NCBI GenBank assembly: GCA_025997795.1
Contig: BNVB01000013.1
Location: 1-45,284, forward strand
Reading direction: 5' to 3'
From: Spirochaetia bacterium
Lineage (GTDB): Bacteria > Spirochaetota > Spirochaetia > Treponematales > Breznakiellaceae
DNA length: 45,284 bases
The notes below the pieces were generated by a model, which did no database searches, had not been told where the DNA came from, and saw only the letters and a program-made list of their open reading frames with translations. Shown here piece after piece: positions 16,047-24,750 of the stretch. The translations under genes were made by a program, and so were the position numbers. Every line of letters begins with the position of its first letter. Position 1 is the first letter of the stretch.

Positions 16047-17924
16047 CTAAAATTGTCTGGCCCTGGCGGTTTCTTCTGCCATGGCCCTGGCCGCTTTTTC
16101 CACTTCCGGATTGGTTGACACCTGGGCGGTACCAACCCGCCACCAGTTTTCATACCCCTTGGTCATGGTTTTGGCGCTTACCTTTACATCGATTACCACG
16201 GGTTTTTTGGAAGCCAGCGCTTCCTTGACGGCGGCGCTTAGTTCTTCCGGCGTCCGTGCCCGAAGCCCCAGAGCGCCCCAGCTTTCGCCGTTTTTGGCAT
16301 AATCCACTTCCACGGAATTTCCTGCCAGCTGTCCCGACCCGTCTCTGGTTTTCCATTCATTGCCAAAGTGGTCAATACCCTGGCTGCCCTGAAGATTATC
16401 AATACAGTGGAACCCGGCATTATCCAGCACCACCACGATGATCTTTTTTCCTTCCTGGACCGCTGTTAGGAGTTCCGAATGGAGCATGGCATAAGCGCCG
16501 TCTCCGATAATCGTTACCACTTCTTTTTCAGGCCGGGCAATCTTGGCCCCCAGGGCGGCGGCTACTTCGTAACCCATGCAGGAAAAAGCATATTCCATGT
16601 GGTAGGTATCCGTTACCCGGACCCGCCAAACCCGCTGCATATCCGAAGGAATGGAACCGGAACCGGAAACTACAACGGTGTCTTTGGGAAGAAGCCTGTC
16701 GTTAAGTTCCCCCAATACCCGTGCCTGGGAAAGGAGCGGTTTACCGTCCGCCGCCGGCGGGGCATTCTCGTTGTAGAGCCGGTCCACTTCGGCATTCCAT
16801 TCATCCTTGACGGCTTTGATTTTATCTCCCCACTGGGATGTATAACCCGCCGCTGCTTTGGTAAGCGCTTCCAGCATTAGTTTTGCGTCTGCGATGATCG
16901 GCTCTCCGTTCATTTTGTATGCATCAAACGAAGCGACATTGATTCCCAGGATTTTACAGTCCGGGTTTTGGAAGAGCCACTTGGAACAGGTGGTAAAATC
17001 GCCAAGCCTGGTTCCTGCGGCGATGATAAGATCCGCTTCCTTGGCAAGCCGGTTGGCCGCCAAGGTTCCGGTGGTACCAATGCCGGAAAGGTTATAATCA
17101 TTATCCCAAAGTATCGTACCCTTGCCCCCCTGGGTTTCGGCAAAGGGAATGTGGAAACTTTTGCAGAATTGTTCCAGCGCTTCTCCCGCACAGGAATAGC
17201 GGACACCGCCGCCAGAGATCACCAGCGGTTTTTTGGCGGCCCTAAGCAGTGCCGCGGCCCGGTTAATCTGCCCCGCCGTGGGGATACGCCGCTCAATGTG
17301 GTGGACCCGCTTGGTTAGGAATTCTTCCGGGTAATCATAGGCTTCCCCCTGCACATCCTGGGGAAGGCTCACCGTCACCGCGCCGGTATCGGCGGGGTCG
17401 GTGAGTACCCGGAAGGCGTTGATAAACGCCGTTATTAACTGTTCCGGCCGCTGGACCCGGTCCCAGTAACGGCTTACCGCACGGAAGGAATCGCTGGCGG
17501 TATTGGTATAATCTGCGGGGGTTTCGATCTGCTGTAATACCGGGTCCGGCTGGCGGCAGGCAAAGGCGTCGGAAGGGAGGAACAACACGGGGATATGATT
17601 CGCCGTTGCCGTTGCAGCGGCGGTTACCATGTTAAGCGCCCCGGGTCCGATGGAGGAACAGGCCGCCATCATTTTGAGGCGATTGTGCTGTTTTGCAAAG
17701 CCGATGGCGGCATGGCCCGCCCCCTGTTCATTTTTGGCCTGGTAAAAACGCAGCGATGTTGTACCCGCCGCCAGGGCCTCGCCCAGGCCAACCACCACGC
17801 CGTGGCCAAAAATGCCAAAGACCCCTTCGACAAATTTTATTTCTTTGCCGTCGTATTCCACATACTGGTTATCCAGAAACCGCAGGGCGGCCTGGGCCAT
17901 AGTTAATCGTACCGTCTTTCCCAT
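16047..17924 (-). CDS. iolD: IolD, 3D-(3,5/4)-trihydroxycyclohexane-1,2-dione hydrolase
   Basis: 625 residues, the usual IolD length, with AAGGAG upstream. This thiamine-diphosphate enzyme opens the inositol-derived dione ring to 5-deoxyglucuronate. The N-terminal TPP domain has YQAKNEQGAGHAAIGFAK, followed by CSSIGPGALNMVTAAATA. The C-terminal TPP-binding motif is GDGAYAMLHSELLTAVQ...VVVLDN. It lies between iolB and iolE in the operon, 57 nt after iolB with two hairpins in the gap. Confidence 0.93.
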   Translation of the reverse strand: MGKTVRLTMAQAALRFLDNQYVEYDGKEIKFVEGVFGIFGHGVVVGLGEALAAGTTSLRFYQAKNEQGAGHAAIGFAKQHNRLKMMAACSSIGPGALNMVTAAATATANHIPVLFLPSDAFACRQPDPVLQQIETPADYTNTASDSFRAVSRYWDRVQRPEQLITAFINAFRVLTDPADTGAVTVSLPQDVQGEAYDYPEEFLTKRVHHIERRIPTAGQINRAAALLRAAKKPLVISGGGVRYSCAGEALEQFCKSFHIPFAETQGGKGTILWDNDYNLSGIGTTGTLAANRLAKEADLIIAAGTRLGDFTTCSKWLFQNPDCKILGINVASFDAYKMNGEPIIADAKLMLEALTKAAAGYTSQWGDKIKAVKDEWNAEVDRLYNENAPPAADGKPLLSQARVLGELNDRLLPKDTVVVSGSGSIPSDMQRVWRVRVTDTYHMEYAFSCMGYEVAAALGAKIARPEKEVVTIIGDGAYAMLHSELLTAVQEGKKIIVVVLDNAGFHCIDNLQGSQGIDHFGNEWKTRDGSGQLAGNSVEVDYAKNGESWGALGLRARTPEELSAAVKEALASKKPVVIDVKVSAKTMTKGYENWWRVGTAQVSTNPEVEKAARAMAEETARARQF

Positions 17925-17945
17925 AAATCATTTCTCCTTAGCAAG

Positions 17946-17997
17946 TGTAAAGTTTGCAAAAACTTTACCGTGTAAAAAAGCTTAGCTTTTTTTACAC
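17946..17997. other. Two adjacent hairpins at the iolB-iolD junction
   Basis: GTAAAGTTT...AAACTTTAC (17946-17968) makes a 9-bp stem with a 4- to 5-nt loop. Next to it GTGTAAAAAAGCT (17970-17982) pairs with AGCTTTTTTTACAC (17984-17997) around the iolB stop codon. Neither ends in a clear free U-run in the direction of transcription, so processing, stability or partial attenuation is likelier than full termination. Confidence 0.6.
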
Positions 17998-18812
17998 GGC
18001 GCCCAAATTTTATTTTCGTCCCCCATCACCCACTTGTGGTCTTCTATAAAGACCGGGGTGTTGGTGGCGGGCCCGTAGTGGGCGCCGTCTATGTGGCGGA
18101 TTATCCAGAGGTACCACATGGCATAACCCGGAGCAGTTACCTGGGGATGTACTTCCCCTTCCCGGATAAGGATCGTGTCCTTGTCCCGGATGATATAGGG
18201 GGTATCCCCAATGGCGGTAAGGCCAAAGCCCTGTCCGGGCAAAAACCGGTAATGGTAAATTTCCGGCTGGGGATGGTGGTGGGGCGGATAACTGGACCAT
18301 TTACCGGGAACTCCAATCACCTCGCCAATTACCAGGTTTGACTCGCTCCGGTTGGTATCGTCAAAACAGGTCCGCACAATCCGGGTGGAGGTTTCCCGCA
18401 TGGTCCCTTCCCCCCGGAATTCGCTGCGGCATTCTTCGGGGGTAAAGAGCCGGGGGGCGAATTTTTTGGGGTTGTCCGTGGCCGCATAGTACCATTCCGC
18501 CCCGTCCTTCCCGGCCTTAATGGATACGGTACTTCCCGCAGGAACCGAAAGGCACCAGGGGGAATGATCAAACAGATCCGGCCGGGAAACTGTTTTTTTT
18601 TCCGATCCGGCTCCGCTGACGGTCCAGCTGATTTCCGCGCTGCCCTGCGCCAAAAGCCAGCACTGTTCATCGGTATCGCTGGAGGTTTCCCAGCCGTCGT
18701 TGGGCAGGAGTTTTACCACGCCAAAGTCCATCAACATATCTGCGGTGGCCCCGCTCCGGGGTACCAGCGGCGTATAACCGCGTATAAAGGGCGGTTTGTG
18801 GGGTATCTGCAT
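17982..18812 (-). CDS. iolB: IolB, 5-deoxy-glucuronate isomerase
   Basis: 276 residues from ATG 18812, chosen because AAGGA lies 7 nt upstream and MQIPHKPPFIRGY matches the family N-terminus. It converts 5-deoxyglucuronate to 2-deoxy-5-keto-gluconate. The cupin metal site is visible as YPPHHHPQPEIYHYRF, with VHPQVTAPGYAMWYLW further on. It starts 10 nt after iolG and its stop codon is inside a hairpin. Length and motifs are normal. Confidence 0.92.
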   Translation of the reverse strand: MQIPHKPPFIRGYTPLVPRSGATADMLMDFGVVKLLPNDGWETSSDTDEQCWLLAQGSAEISWTVSGAGSEKKTVSRPDLFDHSPWCLSVPAGSTVSIKAGKDGAEWYYAATDNPKKFAPRLFTPEECRSEFRGEGTMRETSTRIVRTCFDDTNRSESNLVIGEVIGVPGKWSSYPPHHHPQPEIYHYRFLPGQGFGLTAIGDTPYIIRDKDTILIREGEVHPQVTAPGYAMWYLWIIRHIDGAHYGPATNTPVFIEDHKWVMGDENKIWAPCKKS

Positions 18813-18822
18813 CACTTTTTCC

Positions 18823-19851
18823 TTAATAGGCCTTGCGGATTTCTTCCACGCTAACGGGCCGCTTTTCCTTGAGGGATTTTCCCGCCGCCAGGGCAGCATA
18901 CATATCTTCAAGGCCGTCTTCACCGGAAACCGCCACGGGTTTGTTGTTCTTTACCGCATCAATAAACGAAATCATTTCATCGATAAAGGCCTGTTTGTAC
19001 CGTTCCAGGAAAAAGTACAGGGGTTTTTCACCAATAACCTGTTTTTCGTTGAAAAGCCGTACCGTATTGGGGGTGTCGTTTTCCGCCTGGGCCGCCCCTT
19101 TGGAACCGAAGACTTCTACCCGCTGGTCGTAACCGTAAACCGCCTTGCGGGAATTATCGATAACACCGATGGCGCCGTTTTCAAAGCGCAGTGTTACAAG
19201 GGCGGTATCCACATCCCCGGCCTTGCCGATTTCCGGGTCCACCAGTACCGCCCCGGCGGCGTACACTTCGGTAATACCCGAACCCGCCTGGAAGCGGGCC
19301 ATGTCAAAGTCGTGGATCGCCATGTCGATGAATATGCCACCGGAAACCGCCACATACGCCGGGGGGGGCGGAGCGGGGTCCCGTGAAGTAATCTTGACTA
19401 TCTGGACATCGCCGATTTCGCCCGCCAGGGTATATTCCCGGATTCGGGCAAAGTTATGGTCAAAACGGCGGTTAAAACCAATTTGCAGTTTAACCCCGGC
19501 CTTTTTTGCCGCCGCCAGGGCTTCTTTAACCTTGGGAACGCTCAAGTCGATGGGTTTTTCGCAGAAAATCTGCTTTTTTGCCTCCGCAGCGGCAATAACA
19601 AAGTCCGCATGGGTATCGGTGGAACTGCAAATAACAAGCGCTTCTATAGAAGGATCTTTCAATAAATCGCCGGGATCCCTGGAAACTATCCGGGCCCCCA
19701 GGTTTTTGGCCCAGCTTTCCTGTTCCGCCGTCAGCTTTATATCCGCAATTCCTTCCAGAGATGCCTGGGGTATAAAGCGGGCAATATTTTCCGCATGAAT
19801 CTTTCCAATCCGCCCGGCCCCAATAATGCCGGTTTTTAAGGTATCCGCCAT
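18823..19851 (-). CDS. iolG: IolG, inositol 2-dehydrogenase (first operon gene)
   Basis: 342 residues from ATG 19851, with GGAG 6 nt upstream; a farther in-frame start at 19872 lacks this. It oxidizes myo-inositol to scyllo-inosose with NAD. The Rossmann motif GAGRIG is at 11-16, the Gfo/Idh/MocA EKP motif has Lys99, and DMAIHDFD holds Asp176 and His180. It is the first gene of the eight-gene minus-strand operon and lies directly after the divergent regulatory region. Confidence 0.9.
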   Translation of the reverse strand: MADTLKTGIIGAGRIGKIHAENIARFIPQASLEGIADIKLTAEQESWAKNLGARIVSRDPGDLLKDPSIEALVICSSTDTHADFVIAAAEAKKQIFCEKPIDLSVPKVKEALAAAKKAGVKLQIGFNRRFDHNFARIREYTLAGEIGDVQIVKITSRDPAPPPPAYVAVSGGIFIDMAIHDFDMARFQAGSGITEVYAAGAVLVDPEIGKAGDVDTALVTLRFENGAIGVIDNSRKAVYGYDQRVEVFGSKGAAQAENDTPNTVRLFNEKQVIGEKPLYFFLERYKQAFIDEMISFIDAVKNNKPVAVSGEDGLEDMYAALAAGKSLKEKRPVSVEEIRKAY

Positions 19852-19865
19852 ACATAACTCCTTTA

Positions 19866-19884
19866 TTAACACGAAGTGTTAATG
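19866..19884. promoter_or_regulatory. Palindrome just before the iolG ribosome site
   Basis: ATTAACAC-GAA-GTGTTAAT is a near-perfect palindrome in the iolG leader, abutting the GGAG ribosome site. It could be a second regulator site or a small mRNA hairpin that limits translation. No known family consensus was matched with confidence. Confidence 0.5.
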
Positions 19885-19896
19885 ATAATTCCTATA

Positions 19897-19912
19897 CTGA
19901 AAACGTTTTTAG
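19897..19912. promoter_or_regulatory. Candidate LacI-family operator at the iolG promoter
   Basis: ctgAAAACGTTTTtag is centred on CG, the geometry of LacI-family operators. It lies about 10-25 nt downstream of the iolG -10 hexamer, where a bound repressor would block transcription. A second site sharing GAAAACGTTT is at 20077-20092, and a LacI-family gene is encoded at 24751. Confidence 0.6.
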
Positions 19913-19922
19913 TCTACTCCTT

Positions 19923-19952
19923 AGTATAATCATACCGGCGTAACTTTGTAAA
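19923..19952 (-). promoter_or_regulatory. Promoter of the iolG operon
   Basis: On the minus strand TTTACA (19952-19947), an 18-nt spacer and TATACT (19928-19923) are followed by the AAACGTTT operator candidate. The leader to ATG 19851 is about 65 nt. Confidence 0.65.
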
Positions 19953-19989
19953 GGGGAATTTTATTTTTTTATACAAATTTATTCTACTG

Positions 19990-20016
19990 CTAATTCTTTA
20001 TAATACAAAGAATTAG
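19990..20016. promoter_or_regulatory. Perfect 10-bp inverted repeat between the divergent iol promoters
   Basis: CTAATTCTTT (19990-19999) and AAAGAATTAG (20007-20016) flank a 7-nt centre. It lies between the two promoters and belongs to neither hexamer pair. It may bind a second regulator; a terminator role is unlikely because it lies upstream of both promoters. Confidence 0.5.
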
Positions 20017-20044
20017 AAAATTCTCTCTTTTTTTTGAAAATTGC

Positions 20045-20073
20045 TTGACAAGTTTCAGGATTCGTACTATTCT
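20045..20073 (+). promoter_or_regulatory. Promoter of the inositol transporter operon
   Basis: TTGACA (20045-20050), a 17-nt spacer and TATTCT (20068-20073). The operator candidate at 20077 follows directly, covering the expected transcription start. The leader to ATG 20154 is about 75 nt. Confidence 0.75.
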
Positions 20074-20076
20074 TAA

Positions 20077-20092
20077 TAGGAAAACGTTTGCA
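20077..20092. promoter_or_regulatory. Candidate LacI-family operator at the transporter promoter
   Basis: aggAAAACGTTTgcag shares GAAAACGTTT and a trailing AG with the site at 19897-19912. It begins 4 nt past the -10 hexamer. The matched placement at both promoters supports one shared repressor, probably the LacI-type product encoded at 24751. Confidence 0.6.
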
Positions 20093-20153
20093 GCCAATAT
20101 GCCTGTCCGTATGGAACCAGAGCCTATTGGAGAAAAATTCTCAGGAGGAATGT

Positions 20154-21089
20154 ATGAAAAGAACGCTTTTTACGGCAGCCGCGGTAATCCTGCTTGCGGT
20201 GGGGCTTATTTCCTGTCAGGGGAAGCCCAAGGCGAATATCGTCGGGTATGTATGTACCAACTTCAACGATACTTTCCAGGGTTACATCATGGAACAGTTC
20301 AGGGGCTACTTTGCCGATAAAGACGGCTTCCAGCTTGAATTCCAGGATGCCCAGGAAGATGTGGTAAAACAGCAGGACCATGTAAATAACCTTATCGCCA
20401 TGGGCGCCAAAGCCCTGGTAGTGGTTCCCGTTAACACCAGCGCCATGGCGCCTATTACCAAGGCCGCCCAGGATGCAAAGATCCCCCTGGTATATGTCAA
20501 CCGGAATCCCTTTGGCGATTCAAATCCCCCTGCGGGCGTATATTATGTCGGTTCCCAGGAAATTGTTGCCGGCCAGCTCCAGGCAGAAGCCGTTGGCAAG
20601 CTGCTTAACGGTCAAGGCGGCGTTTGTATCCTTATCGGTAAACTCGATAATGAAGGGGCCATTCTCCGTACCAAGGGTAACGAAGATACCTTTGCCGCCC
20701 AATTCCCCAACATCAAAGTACTGGCCACACAGGCCGGCGACTGGCAGCGGGATCAGGGCATGAGCATCTCCGAAAACTGGATTACCACCTATGGCAGCGG
20801 CCTGAATGCTATTCTGGGCAACAACGATGAAATGGCCCTGGGCGCAGTGGAAGCCACCAAAGCCGCCGGACGTTCCGACATCATTGTTATGGGTGTTGAT
20901 GCCATTCCCGATGCCCTTGCGGCGGTCGGCAACGGCAGTCTTGCCGCATCGGTCTTACAGGATGCCGCCGGTCAGGGACGGGGCGCCGCAGATGCAGCCT
21001 TCAAGGCGCTGAGCGGTCAGACTCCCAGCCCCATCACCTGGGTTCCCTTTGTGCTTATCGACAAGAGCAATCTGTCCCAGTATCAGTAA
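20154..21089 (+). CDS. Sugar (probably inositol) ABC transporter substrate-binding lipoprotein
   Basis: 311 residues from ATG 20154, which has AGGAGG 5 nt upstream. The signal peptide ends GLISC (lipidated Cys21). The rest is a periplasmic-binding-protein type I (ribose/galactose-like) fold: NIVGYVCTNFNDTFQGYIMEQF, NNLIAMGAKALVVVPVNTSA, ILGNNDEMALGAVEATKAAG and VMGVDAIPDAL. Assignment to inositol rests on the divergent iol operon and the following dehydrogenase; ribose or another sugar cannot be excluded from sequence. Confidence 0.85.
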   Translation: MKRTLFTAAAVILLAVGLISCQGKPKANIVGYVCTNFNDTFQGYIMEQFRGYFADKDGFQLEFQDAQEDVVKQQDHVNNLIAMGAKALVVVPVNTSAMAPITKAAQDAKIPLVYVNRNPFGDSNPPAGVYYVGSQEIVAGQLQAEAVGKLLNGQGGVCILIGKLDNEGAILRTKGNEDTFAAQFPNIKVLATQAGDWQRDQGMSISENWITTYGSGLNAILGNNDEMALGAVEATKAAGRSDIIVMGVDAIPDALAAVGNGSLAASVLQDAAGQGRGAADAAFKALSGQTPSPITWVPFVLIDKSNLSQYQ

Positions 21090-21105
21090 ACCATAACGAG
21101 CTGCG

Positions 21106-21136
21106 GGAAGTCCCCTTTTATTGGGGACTTCCTTTT
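21106..21136 (+). other. Intercistronic hairpin after the binding-protein gene
   Basis: GGAAGTCCCC (21106-21115) pairs with GGGGACTTCC (21123-21132), with a 7-nt loop and a short T-run after it. Such hairpins after binding-protein genes commonly give partial termination or 3' protection, so that the binding protein is made in excess over the membrane parts. Confidence 0.7.
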
Positions 21137-21150
21137 AAGGGAGTGTTGAG

Positions 21151-22677
21151 GTGAGCGAATATCTTCTTGAAATGAAAAACATAAAAAAGGTTTTTCCCGG
21201 TGTCTTGGCTCTTAACGGGGTTGATCTCCATGTACGGCCTGGAGAGATACACGCCCTTATAGGAGAAAACGGCGCAGGAAAATCCACGTTAATGAAGTGC
21301 ATTGCGGGGATTTACCGGCCTACCAGCGGGGAAATTATTTTTGACGGAACGGTCCAGGGGGCCTACAACCCTTCGGAAGCCCTGGCCATGGGTATTTCCA
21401 TGATACACCAGGAACTTTCCCCGGTACTGCACCGGCCCATCATGGAAAATGTCTGGCTTGGACGGGAGCCCCTCTCCAGATTCGGCCTGATAGATCACAA
21501 GAAAATGCATGCCCAAACAAAGGAAGTGCTTAAAGAGATAGAACTGGAGGAAGATCCCGCTTCTCTTATGGCAAGCCTCACGGTGGCAAAAATGCAGATG
21601 GTGGAAATTGCCAAAGCGGTTTCCTACAATTCAAAATTGATCATCATGGATGAGCCTACTTCGTCCCTGACAGAAAAAGAAATCAAACAGCTCTTTACGA
21701 TTATGCGTAAGCTTAAATCCCAGGGAAAGAGCATTATTTTTATATCCCATAAACTGGACGAGATTTACGAGATTACCGACTGTGTTACAGTTTACCGGGA
21801 CGGTAACTTTATTGGCTCGGAAAAAACTGCCAACCTTAAGGTGGACAAGCTTATCAACATGATGGTGGGCCGTGATGTAAAAGAAATGTTCCCAAAAACA
21901 CCCTGCCCCATCGGCGAAGTAAAGCTGGAAGTAAAGAACCTTTCCAACCGCAAGTACTTTAAGGACGTATCATTTACCGTCCGCCGGGGAGAGATACTGG
22001 GTGTGGCAGGGCTGGTGGGAGCCGGCCGTACCGAAGTGGTGGAGACAATTTTTGCCATGCGGCCCAGAACATCGGGAGAAGTTTTTATTGACGGCAAAAA
22101 GATCGATATTAAAAGCCCCGCCGATGCCATTAAAAACGGCATGGCATGGCTTACCGAGGACCGCCGCGGTTCGGGGATCTTCCCCATGCTGGCGGTACGG
22201 CTTAATATTGCCATCGCCACCATTCCCAAATTCCTTAACTGGATGGGGATTATCAAAGAAACCCAGCTTAACAAAAGCTGTGCCGACTTTGTAAAAAAAA
22301 TCCAGGTTAAAACGCCAAGCCTCGATCAGCATGTAGAAAATTTAAGCGGCGGCAACCAGCAAAAAGTACTGGTAGCCCGCTGGCTTATGACCAATCCGGA
22401 CATCCTTTTTGTGGACGAGCCGACCCGGGGCATTGATGTGGGAACCAAGTCGGAAATTCACCGGCTTATTTCCAACCTGGCCGGAGAAGGCAAATCCATT
22501 GTTATGATCTCTTCCGAGCTGCCCGAGGTTATGGGCATGAGCGACCGGATTATGGTTATGCACCAGGGAAAGGTAACGGGTATTGTGGAAAATACCAAAG
22601 ACCTGACCCAGGAAGAACTGATGTCCTATGCCACCAACACCGTGGCGGAATACAAGAAATCCAAAGGAGGAAAGTAA
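21151..22677 (+). CDS. Sugar ABC transporter ATP-binding protein (two ABC domains)
   Basis: 508 residues from GTG 21151, with AAGGGAG 7 nt upstream. It is the RbsA/MglA type with two fused ABC domains. The first has GENGAGKST and SLTVAKMQMVEIAKAV...IIMDEPTSSL; the second has a degenerate Walker A region (GLVGAGRTE) but a full LSGGNQQKV signature and LFVDEPTRGID. That asymmetry is normal for this family. The stop overlaps the permease start (TAATG). Confidence 0.9.
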   Translation: MSEYLLEMKNIKKVFPGVLALNGVDLHVRPGEIHALIGENGAGKSTLMKCIAGIYRPTSGEIIFDGTVQGAYNPSEALAMGISMIHQELSPVLHRPIMENVWLGREPLSRFGLIDHKKMHAQTKEVLKEIELEEDPASLMASLTVAKMQMVEIAKAVSYNSKLIIMDEPTSSLTEKEIKQLFTIMRKLKSQGKSIIFISHKLDEIYEITDCVTVYRDGNFIGSEKTANLKVDKLINMMVGRDVKEMFPKTPCPIGEVKLEVKNLSNRKYFKDVSFTVRRGEILGVAGLVGAGRTEVVETIFAMRPRTSGEVFIDGKKIDIKSPADAIKNGMAWLTEDRRGSGIFPMLAVRLNIAIATIPKFLNWMGIIKETQLNKSCADFVKKIQVKTPSLDQHVENLSGGNQQKVLVARWLMTNPDILFVDEPTRGIDVGTKSEIHRLISNLAGEGKSIVMISSELPEVMGMSDRIMVMHQGKVTGIVENTKDLTQEELMSYATNTVAEYKKSKGGK

Positions 22678-23663
22678 TGGCTTTTAACAGCACCGTTGTA
22701 CGGAATTCCATGAGGAAATATGGCATTGCCATTGTACTGGTTTTAATGATCATTCTGCTCAGCATTATCCGGCCCACGTTCCGGAATCCTACCAATATTT
22801 TTAACGTCCTTACCCAGGGCTGTATTTTTGGGATCATGGCTTTGGGAATGACCTTTGTAATTATCTCCAAGGGAATTGATCTTTCCGTTGGTTCGGTCCT
22901 TGCCTTTTCCGGCGTTGTAGCCGCTTCCTTTGGGCAGGTTTCCGAGGCCACGGAAAAATATTTTCCCAATATGCCGGTACTTCCGGTAATTGTTCCCATT
23001 CTAATTGCATTGGCCATAGGCGCGGCCTGCGGTTTTATCAATGGCGCGCTTATCGCTAAAACCAAGATACCCGCTTTTATTGCCACGCTGGGTATGCTTA
23101 CCATAGCCCGGGGTTTTGCCCTTATCTATACATCAGGACGGCCGGTTAGTAACCTGGTTCCTTCCCTTACCTTCCTGGGCGGAAAACTTTTTAATACCAT
23201 CCCCGTACCGGTAATCATCTACTTTGTGATGATTGTGTTTTGCCATATTTTACTCAACAAAACCCGGTTTGGAAAAAACACCTACGCCATTGGGGGAAAT
23301 ATTACTGCCGCCGAAGTATCGGGGGTTAATGTTTCCAAGTACCTCATTTTGATCTATACCTTCTGCGGGCTCCTTGCAGGCCTGGCGGCAGTGGTATTTG
23401 CCGGCCGGGTAGGCAGTGTACACCCCGGCGCCGCAGACGGTTATGAACTTACTGCCATTGCTTCTACCACCATTGGGGGAACTTCCCATTCCGGCGGCAT
23501 TGGTACCATTACGGGGGCCTTTATCGGCGCCATGGTGCTGGCGGTACTGCGGAACGGTTTTACCCTGCTTGGAGTAAACGCCTACTGGCAAAAGGTCGCC
23601 GAAGGTTTGATCATCGTAGTGGCGGTTATTATCGACATGCGTAAGAATGCCAAGCGGGATTAA
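22677..23663 (+). CDS. Sugar ABC transporter permease
   Basis: 328 residues, start overlapping the ATPase stop by one base. The protein is strongly hydrophobic with about eight or more membrane segments and the BPD_transp_2 pattern: GMTFVIISKGIDLSVGSVLAFSG, FINGALIAKTKIPAFIATLGML, and TTIGGTSHSGGIGTITGAFIGA. It presumably forms a homodimeric channel with the preceding ATPase and binding protein. Confidence 0.9.
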   Translation: MAFNSTVVRNSMRKYGIAIVLVLMIILLSIIRPTFRNPTNIFNVLTQGCIFGIMALGMTFVIISKGIDLSVGSVLAFSGVVAASFGQVSEATEKYFPNMPVLPVIVPILIALAIGAACGFINGALIAKTKIPAFIATLGMLTIARGFALIYTSGRPVSNLVPSLTFLGGKLFNTIPVPVIIYFVMIVFCHILLNKTRFGKNTYAIGGNITAAEVSGVNVSKYLILIYTFCGLLAGLAAVVFAGRVGSVHPGAADGYELTAIASTTIGGTSHSGGIGTITGAFIGAMVLAVLRNGFTLLGVNAYWQKVAEGLIIVVAVIIDMRKNAKRD

Positions 23664-23690
23664 GCTCAAATCCTAAACAAGGAAGGGTAC

Positions 23691-24704
23691 ATGAACAAGG
23701 TCAGAATAGGTTCGGTAGGACTGGGACGTTTGGGTCTCCAGCATGCGGTAAATATAACCGGTAGAATTCAAAATGCCGAACTTTCTGCCCTTTGTGATGT
23801 AGATGAGGTAAAACTTAAAGAGGCGGCGGACAAACTTGCCGTGCCGCACCGTTTTACCACCTACGAAGATCTTATTGCCTGTAAGGACATAGATGCGGTG
23901 GTCCTGGTTTCTCCATCGGCGCTGCATACCAAACAAATAGCCGCCGCCATGGCCGCAGGAAAACACGTTTTTTCCGAAAAACCCCTGGGGACCACCGTGG
24001 CGGAATGTTTGGAAGCGGAAAAGGCCGTGGAGGCCCATCCGGAACTGGTGTTTATGCTGGGTTTTATGCGGCGTTTTGACGAATCCTACAAATATGCCCA
24101 CAGCAAAGTAAGGGCCGGAGAAATCGGGAAGCCCGTGTTGTTCCGGTCCTACAGCCAGGATCCGGAAAAATATATATCCGGGGCCATAAGCTTTGCTCCC
24201 CATTCGGGGGGCCAGTTCCTGGACATGGCGGTCCATGATATAGACCTGGCCAGGTGGTTTACCGGGTCGGAACCGGAAACGGTTTATGCCATAGGGGGCT
24301 GTTATGCCCACCCGGAATTTGCCGCCTCAAAAGACGGGGACAATGTTTCCTGCCTTATGAAATTTAAAAATGACTGCATGGTTTTTCTTTTTGCGGGCCG
24401 CACCGCCCCCCATGGTTACAATGTGGAAACGGAAATTATCGGCACCAGGGGAATACTCCGCATTGCTTCGGTACCCCAGAAAAATCTGGTGGAAGTGCTG
24501 GACAGCCACGGAGTACGCCGGGAATGCAGTGAAAATTTCCTTGAACGTTTTGACACTGCCTATGTAAACGAAATGCAGGAATTTGTGGACTGCATCATTC
24601 AGGGTAAAAAACCGGAAGTAACCGTGTACGACGGCAAGCGGGTCTCGGAAATTGCCTATACCTGCAAATCTGCGTTTGAATCCGGGGAACTGATTAAATT
24701 TTAA
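23691..24704 (+). CDS. Gfo/Idh/MocA dehydrogenase, probably a second inositol dehydrogenase
   Basis: 337 residues, 27 nt after the permease gene. The Rossmann motif is GLGRLGLQHAV, the EKP motif is FSEKPLGTTV and the catalytic segment DMAVHDIDLARWF holds the Asp and His. It is clearly paralogous to iolG at 18823. In inositol loci a second enzyme often handles scyllo-inositol, D-chiro-inositol or an epimer; that is inference here. Confidence 0.85.
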   Translation: MNKVRIGSVGLGRLGLQHAVNITGRIQNAELSALCDVDEVKLKEAADKLAVPHRFTTYEDLIACKDIDAVVLVSPSALHTKQIAAAMAAGKHVFSEKPLGTTVAECLEAEKAVEAHPELVFMLGFMRRFDESYKYAHSKVRAGEIGKPVLFRSYSQDPEKYISGAISFAPHSGGQFLDMAVHDIDLARWFTGSEPETVYAIGGCYAHPEFAASKDGDNVSCLMKFKNDCMVFLFAGRTAPHGYNVETEIIGTRGILRIASVPQKNLVEVLDSHGVRRECSENFLERFDTAYVNEMQEFVDCIIQGKKPEVTVYDGKRVSEIAYTCKSAFESGELIKF

Positions 24705-24750
24705 AACTCAAGGAATAAGGTAAAGCTGTACTCGTGGACCGGAGGGACAC

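Noticed and set aside
19990..20016. Terminator for the divergent operons
   Set aside because: It lies upstream of both promoters, so no transcript of either operon would cross it; a binding site is likelier.
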